Origin: Thiotrichaceae bacterium | GTDB taxonomy: Bacteria > Pseudomonadota > Gammaproteobacteria > Thiotrichales > Thiotrichaceae | NCBI GenBank assembly: GCA_015494435.1 | Contig: WGBH01000312.1 | Coordinates: 1 to 9,139, forward strand | Direction: 5' to 3' | Length of the DNA stretch: 9,139 bases | Part shown: positions 5,631 through 9,139 of the stretch, one piece after another | Layout: each line of letters opens with the position of its first letter | Position numbering within the stretch: position 1 is the first letter of the stretch | Made by a program: the position numbers and the translations under genes | Notes under the pieces: model-generated | What the model was told of the DNA's origin: nothing | The model's database searches: none | What the model saw: the letters and a program-made list of their open reading frames with translations, nothing else

Positions 5631-6974
5631 ATGATAAAAAAATTACTAATTGCCAATCGTGGTGAAATAGCACTTCGTATTTTACGTGCTTGTCGAGAAA
5701 TGGGAATTAAGACGGTTGCGGTGCATTCAACCGCTGATCGGGATCTCAAGCATGTGCGCCTTGCTGATGAAGCGGTTTGTATTGGACCTCCTAGCTCTAA
5801 GGATAGTTATCTTAATATTCCTGCCATTATTAGTGCAGCTGAAGTGACTGATGCTGATGCTATTCATCCAGGGTATGGTTTCCTCTCTGAAAATGCAGAT
5901 TTTGCTGAACGGGTTGAATCCAGTGGTTTTATTTTTGTTGGTCCTACAGCGACTACTATCCGTATTATGGGTGATAAAATCTGTGCCAAAGAAGCCATGG
6001 AGAAAGCCAACGTCCCTTGTGTTCCAGGCTCTGAAGGAGCGATTCCTGATAATTCTGAAGAAGCATTGGCAATGGCAGAGCGCATTGGCTACCCCCTTAT
6101 TATTAAAGCAACAGGTGGGGGTGGAGGACGAGGTATGCGAGTGGTTTATGATTCATCCGATCTACTTGAATCAATTACAATGACTAAAACAGAAGCAGGA
6201 GCGGCTTTTGGTAATGATGTGGTGTTTATGGAGAAGTTTCTACAAAAGCCTCGTCATATTGAATTCCAAGTATTAGCGGATGAACATGGCAATGCCATTC
6301 ATCTTTGTGAACGCGATTGCTCAATGCAACGTCGTAATCAAAAAGTGGTTGAAGAAGCGCCTGCCCCTGGTATTACCACTGAACAACGTGAAAGACTAGG
6401 GAGTATTATTAGTCAAGCCTGTGTTCAAATTGGCTATCGTGGTGCGGGAACATTTGAGTTTTTATACGAAAATAATGAATTTTATTTTATTGAAATGAAT
6501 ACACGTTTGCAGGTAGAGCATCCTGTTACTGAATTGATCACTGGCATTGATTTGGTTAAACAACAGCTTTTAATTGCAGCAGGAAAAAGACTTACCATCA
6601 AACAGGAGGATATTGTTCCTCGTGGACATGCTATCGAATGTCGTATTAATGCGGAAGACCCTGATACCTTTATTCCTTCACCTGGAAAAATTAAACACTT
6701 TCACCAACCAGGTGGATTAGGGGTAAGAGTTGATTCACATATTTACGGTGGTTATACCGTTCCGCCTTATTATGACTCTATGATTGGAAAATTAATTGTT
6801 CATGCCGATAATCGAGACTCTGCTATTGCCCGTATGGAAGGTGCGTTGAGTGAAATGGTAGTTGAAGGTATCAAGACTAATCTCCCACTCCAATGTCGAA
6901 TTATGGCAGATACAGCCTTTCGTAAGGGGGGGGCGGGTATCGATTATCTTGAGAAAAAGCTTAGTCAAAAATAA
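5631..6974 (+). CDS. accC: Biotin carboxylase subunit of acetyl-CoA carboxylase
   Basis: AccC uses ATP and bicarbonate to carboxylate the biotin on AccB. From the ATG at 5631 it has 447 residues, close to the 449 of E. coli, and the active-site numbering coincides with that enzyme: Lys116, Lys159, the glycine loop GGGGGRG at 162-168, Lys238 in QKVVEEAP, metal ligands Glu276 and Glu288, Asn290 and Arg292. The order is the N-terminal domain (KLLIANRGEIALRILRACRE), ATP-grasp, then the C-terminal domain ending YLEKKLSQK. An in-frame TTG at 5616 directly after the accB stop would add five residues not usual in the family, so I prefer the ATG. A run of eight G (6926-6933) lies in codons 432-435, near the 3' end. 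The stop overlaps the prmA start by one base (TAATG). Confidence 0.97.
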   Translation: MIKKLLIANRGEIALRILRACREMGIKTVAVHSTADRDLKHVRLADEAVCIGPPSSKDSYLNIPAIISAAEVTDADAIHPGYGFLSENADFAERVESSGFIFVGPTATTIRIMGDKICAKEAMEKANVPCVPGSEGAIPDNSEEALAMAERIGYPLIIKATGGGGGRGMRVVYDSSDLLESITMTKTEAGAAFGNDVVFMEKFLQKPRHIEFQVLADEHGNAIHLCERDCSMQRRNQKVVEEAPAPGITTEQRERLGSIISQACVQIGYRGAGTFEFLYENNEFYFIEMNTRLQVEHPVTELITGIDLVKQQLLIAAGKRLTIKQEDIVPRGHAIECRINAEDPDTFIPSPGKIKHFHQPGGLGVRVDSHIYGGYTVPPYYDSMIGKLIVHADNRDSAIARMEGALSEMVVEGIKTNLPLQCRIMADTAFRKGGAGIDYLEKKLSQK

Positions 6975-7873
6975 TGTCTACAAAAACGACAAAAAGCTGG
7001 TTGCAAATCAATTGTCATTGCAATAAAGCCTTTCAAGAAGTGATCAGTGAGTGCATGGAAGATGCTAATGCACTCTCTATCACTTTTCAAGATGCAGGTG
7101 ATCGCCCTGTGTTAGAACCTTTACCCGGTGAGACACGCTTATGGGATGATTTAATTATTAGCGCTCTTTTTGAAGCTGAAGATGATTTATCTGCTTTATT
7201 ACTGACTCTCAAAAACAAGCAATTAAAATGGCAAATAAGTGATATTCAATTAGAAAAGTTTGAAGACCAAGACTGGGAACGGGCTTGGATGGATGATTTC
7301 AAGCCGATGCAATTTGGTAAAAAGCTGTGGATTTATCCTAGTTGGAATGATCTCCCCGATGATGACAGCATTCAAATTATTTTAGACCCTGGGCTAGCCT
7401 TTGGCACAGGAACACATCCAACCACTGCGTTATGTTTAGAATGGTTAGATGCTAATCCCCCTAAAGGTTTGTCAGTGATTGATTATGGCTGTGGCAGTGG
7501 GATTTTAGCCATTGCGGCAGTTAAACTTGGGGCTGATTATTTGATTGCTACTGATATTGATCCACAGGCACTGATCGCCACCAAAGATAATATGCAAAAA
7601 AATCAGATGCCTGAGACTGCTATTGCTTGTTATTTCCCACAACAAATGCCAGCAAAATCGGTTGATTTACTTATGGCTAATATCCTCTCAGGTCCTTTAG
7701 TAGAACTTGCTGAAATCTTTGCACAGCTGAATAAAGTGGGAGGGACTATTGTATTATCGGGTATTTTAGAACAGCAAACGGATAATATACTTGATGCTTA
7801 CCAAGCCTATTATACGAATCTACAGGTGACACAAAAAGAAGATTGGATTAGGGTAACGGGACAGCGTAAATAA
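6974..7873 (+). CDS. prmA: Ribosomal protein L11 methyltransferase
   Basis: PrmA trimethylates lysines and the N-terminal amino group of ribosomal protein L11 using S-adenosylmethionine. The protein has 299 residues, the usual length. The N-terminal substrate-recognition domain (about 1-95) is followed by the linker and catalytic domain. Visible motifs are DPGLAFGTGTHPTT at 138-151, the SAM-binding motif VIDYGCGSGILAIAA at 168-182, an acidic ATDIDP at 192-197 for the ribose, and the catalytic NIL at 236-238. The start codon shares its A with the accC stop (TAATG), so translation is probably coupled. It ends the aroQ-accB-accC-prmA unit; the DUF3426, dusB and fis genes that often follow in other gammaproteobacteria are absent here. 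Confidence 0.96.
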   Translation: MSTKTTKSWLQINCHCNKAFQEVISECMEDANALSITFQDAGDRPVLEPLPGETRLWDDLIISALFEAEDDLSALLLTLKNKQLKWQISDIQLEKFEDQDWERAWMDDFKPMQFGKKLWIYPSWNDLPDDDSIQIILDPGLAFGTGTHPTTALCLEWLDANPPKGLSVIDYGCGSGILAIAAVKLGADYLIATDIDPQALIATKDNMQKNQMPETAIACYFPQQMPAKSVDLLMANILSGPLVELAEIFAQLNKVGGTIVLSGILEQQTDNILDAYQAYYTNLQVTQKEDWIRVTGQRK

Positions 7874-7874
7874 A

Positions 7875-8043
7875 ATCAGGAGGTTTTAACAATACCTTCG
7901 CCAATTTTAATTCAAGCTTAAAACAGCTTTTCTGTTTTATATAAATCAACCATTTACAGGTGTTAAAAATGCGATAAAATGCGTTGATTTTCATTTTGGC
8001 GACGATGTTGTTTAAGTCATTTAATTATTTGGAACTTCCTTAT
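7875..8043. repeat. Inverted pair of the ATMAGGARGTT motif spanning the prmA/phosphodiesterase gap
   Basis: ATCAGGAGGTTTTA (plus, 7875-7888) begins two bases after the prmA stop. ATAAGGAAGTTCCA (minus strand of 8030-8043) lies just after the stop of the facing phosphodiesterase gene. The two motifs thus bound almost the whole convergent gap. No target duplication is evident, so I list it as a repeat and not as a mobile element. Confidence 0.45.
7919..7939. terminator. Candidate bidirectional terminator between prmA and the phosphodiesterase gene
   Basis: TAAAACAG (7919-7926) and CTGTTTTA (7932-7939) form a perfect eight-base stem with a CTTTT loop. T-rich arms on both strands and the position between convergent genes fit a weak intrinsic terminator. 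GC content in the stem is low. Confidence 0.45.
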
Positions 8044-8046
8044 ATT

Positions 8047-8865
8047 CTACAAAATCTCTCTTGGTATATATCTCTCAAATAAATAAGAACTGACTGTCTC
8101 ACCAACAGAGATAGTATGTGTTATCAGATTATGGTCTTCTGTCCAGTAATGTAGTTGATAAGTTGGATCTTCTAAAATAAATTTATCACACTCTAAATTA
8201 AGATCAAGTAATAACCGCATTCCCATACTAGGTGCAGTACTTACAATCGTACCGCGCCAACGGGTGTGAATGGGGGTGTGAATATGCCCACAAATAATGG
8301 CTTCTATATTGGGGTATTTTTCTATTACATCACCGAGTCTTTCCTCGCCTACAAAACAATCGATATCAGTTTCGATAACGCCGCATTTAACGGGTGGATG
8401 ATGCATGAAAATAAGTGTTGGTTTTTCATTATTCTCAGCTAGACGTTGATCCAACCAATTTGCCCTTAATTCACAAATTTCACCGTTAGAAGAGTGAGGA
8501 ATCGTGCTATCAAGCGCAATTAAACGTAGTGCATAGTCCTCAATAACATAGTGAATAAAATCATTATTTGTTACAGGGCAGGCTGTTCCTTTAAAGGTGT
8601 TCCAGACACCTTCTCTATTATCATGATTACCAGGAATTACATAGAATGGCATTTTCAATTGCGATAAAAGTAGCGCTGAGTGTTCAAATTCCTCGATTAA
8701 TCCTTTATTGGTAATATCGCCTGTTAATAACACAATATCAGGTTGAGGATTGCTATTATTAATATGCTCAATACAACGAGCAAGGTTTTCAGCCATCGGT
8801 GCAATATTATAAGTTTTTCTACCTTCAATCGGAATATGGGTATCACTGATTTGCGCTATTAACAT
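8047..8865 (-). CDS. Class III phosphodiesterase (CpdA/GpdQ-type calcineurin-like metallophosphoesterase)
   Basis: The 272-residue protein has every metal ligand of the dinuclear phosphodiesterases, at nearly the same positions as in Enterobacter GpdQ: Asp8 and His10 (SDTH), Asp50 (TGD), Asn80 (GNHD), His156 (MHHPP), His194 and His196 (CGHIH). Length and N-terminus (MLIAQISDTHIPIEGRKTY) also match GpdQ (274 residues). Members hydrolyse 3',5'-cyclic nucleotides (CpdA, Rv0805) or glycerophosphodiesters (GpdQ); sequence alone does not separate these, so I give no gene symbol. There is no signal peptide, so it should act in the cytoplasm. AAGGGG at 8876-8881, ten bases before the ATG, supports the start. 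It faces prmA and stands alone. The C-terminal part (about 210-272) is less conserved to my eye and may set specificity or oligomer form. Confidence 0.9.
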   Translation of the reverse strand: MLIAQISDTHIPIEGRKTYNIAPMAENLARCIEHINNSNPQPDIVLLTGDITNKGLIEEFEHSALLLSQLKMPFYVIPGNHDNREGVWNTFKGTACPVTNNDFIHYVIEDYALRLIALDSTIPHSSNGEICELRANWLDQRLAENNEKPTLIFMHHPPVKCGVIETDIDCFVGEERLGDVIEKYPNIEAIICGHIHTPIHTRWRGTIVSTAPSMGMRLLLDLNLECDKFILEDPTYQLHYWTEDHNLITHTISVGETVSSYLFERYIPREIL

Positions 8866-8895
8866 TTACAATTCGCCCCTTAGGAATCTGTGTGA

Positions 8896-8909
8896 AATAA
8901 CTTCCTTAT
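8896..8909 (-). repeat. Fifth copy of the ATMAGGARGTT motif, upstream of the phosphodiesterase gene
   Basis: The minus strand reads ATAAGGAAGTTATT about 30 bases upstream of the phosphodiesterase start. The eleven-base core ATAAGGAAGTT is identical to the copies at 546-556 and 8033-8043. It is preceded on the same strand by AAAATCAGGA, itself like the start of the 502 and 7875 copies. Confidence 0.5.
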
Positions 8910-8980
8910 CCTGATTTTCCTTTTTATTTTGGATTAAACTCTTTTAATCATCACATAAAGTAACGATAGCCCTCTTTGAA

Positions 8981-9131
8981 GTGGGAGGTGATAATAAATC
9001 AAAATTTTGCTTATTTATTTTTTGATATTCAAAGCATTGTTGAGGCGTATAGCAGGCTGCGCAACGATAACAATAATGCAAAAGATCAGAAAATAAATAA
9101 GTAAAATGTTAGATTTATTGTGCCCTCCTAC
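8981..9131. mobile_element. Foldback (MITE-like) palindromic element at the right edge
   Basis: Arms of about 46 bases, 8981-9026 and 9085-9131, are inverted copies with roughly 39 of 47 aligned positions identical and one gap. The innermost 17 bases (9010-9026 with 9085-9101, CTTATTTATTTT core) differ at one base, and the outer ends read GTGGGAGG and GTAGGAGG. The 58-base centre also shows partial inverse similarity (GCATT near both sides). No open frame is present. Target duplications cannot be checked properly because the element ends eight bases before the window edge. It could instead be a structured RNA or a remnant of a larger element. Confidence 0.55.
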
Positions 9132-9139
9132 TCATATCA

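Noticed and set aside
5616..5631. TTG start for accC directly after the accB stop
   Set aside because: It adds five residues absent from typical AccC proteins; the ATG at 5631 gives numbering identical to the E. coli active site.
7875..7920. AGGAGG ribosome-binding-like sequence after prmA followed by a short open stretch
   Set aside because: The codon at the right spacing is ATA, and the frame stops after nine codons. It is better explained by the repeated ATMAGGARGTT motif.

Overview
The window looks like chromosome from an AT-rich gammaproteobacterium. The best evidence is the gene order aroQ-accB-accC-prmA, common in that class, together with accB, accC, aroQ and manB products that read as close relatives of the Escherichia coli and Pseudomonas proteins. 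The low GC content and the several small non-coding inverted-repeat elements would suit lineages rich in small transposon derivatives, such as Thiotrichales or methanotrophs, but I cannot place the genus from this sequence alone.

Layout, left to right. At 1-377 (minus) is the N-terminal half of an exported M15/VanY-like peptidase, cut by the window edge. At 553-3352 (minus) lies a two-gene unit, manC then manB, overlapping by 11 bases; together they can turn fructose-6-phosphate into GDP-mannose for surface polysaccharide or glycan synthesis. The 3353-3757 gap holds a terminator- or attenuator-like hairpin next to manC and two different miniature inverted-repeat elements inserted back to back, each with its own target duplication. 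At 3758-4261 (minus) is a small exported ComEA-like helix-hairpin-helix protein with a long Lys/Glu-rich tail. A 414-base divergent intergenic region follows, with several hairpins.

At 4676-7873 (plus) runs a compact, probably co-transcribed cluster: aroQ (shikimate pathway), accB and accC (biotin carrier and biotin carboxylase of acetyl-CoA carboxylase) and prmA (ribosomal protein L11 methyltransferase). Facing it, 8047-8865 (minus) encodes a class III phosphodiesterase with the full GpdQ-type dinuclear metal site. The right end (8981-9131) is a long imperfect palindrome, probably another foldback element.

The coding content is mostly housekeeping and I see no convincing new multi-gene system. 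The unusual material is non-coding: the paired miniature elements, the foldback element, a 14-base motif (consensus ATMAGGARGTT) recurring five times at gene ends, and hairpin-rich leaders before manC and aroQ.
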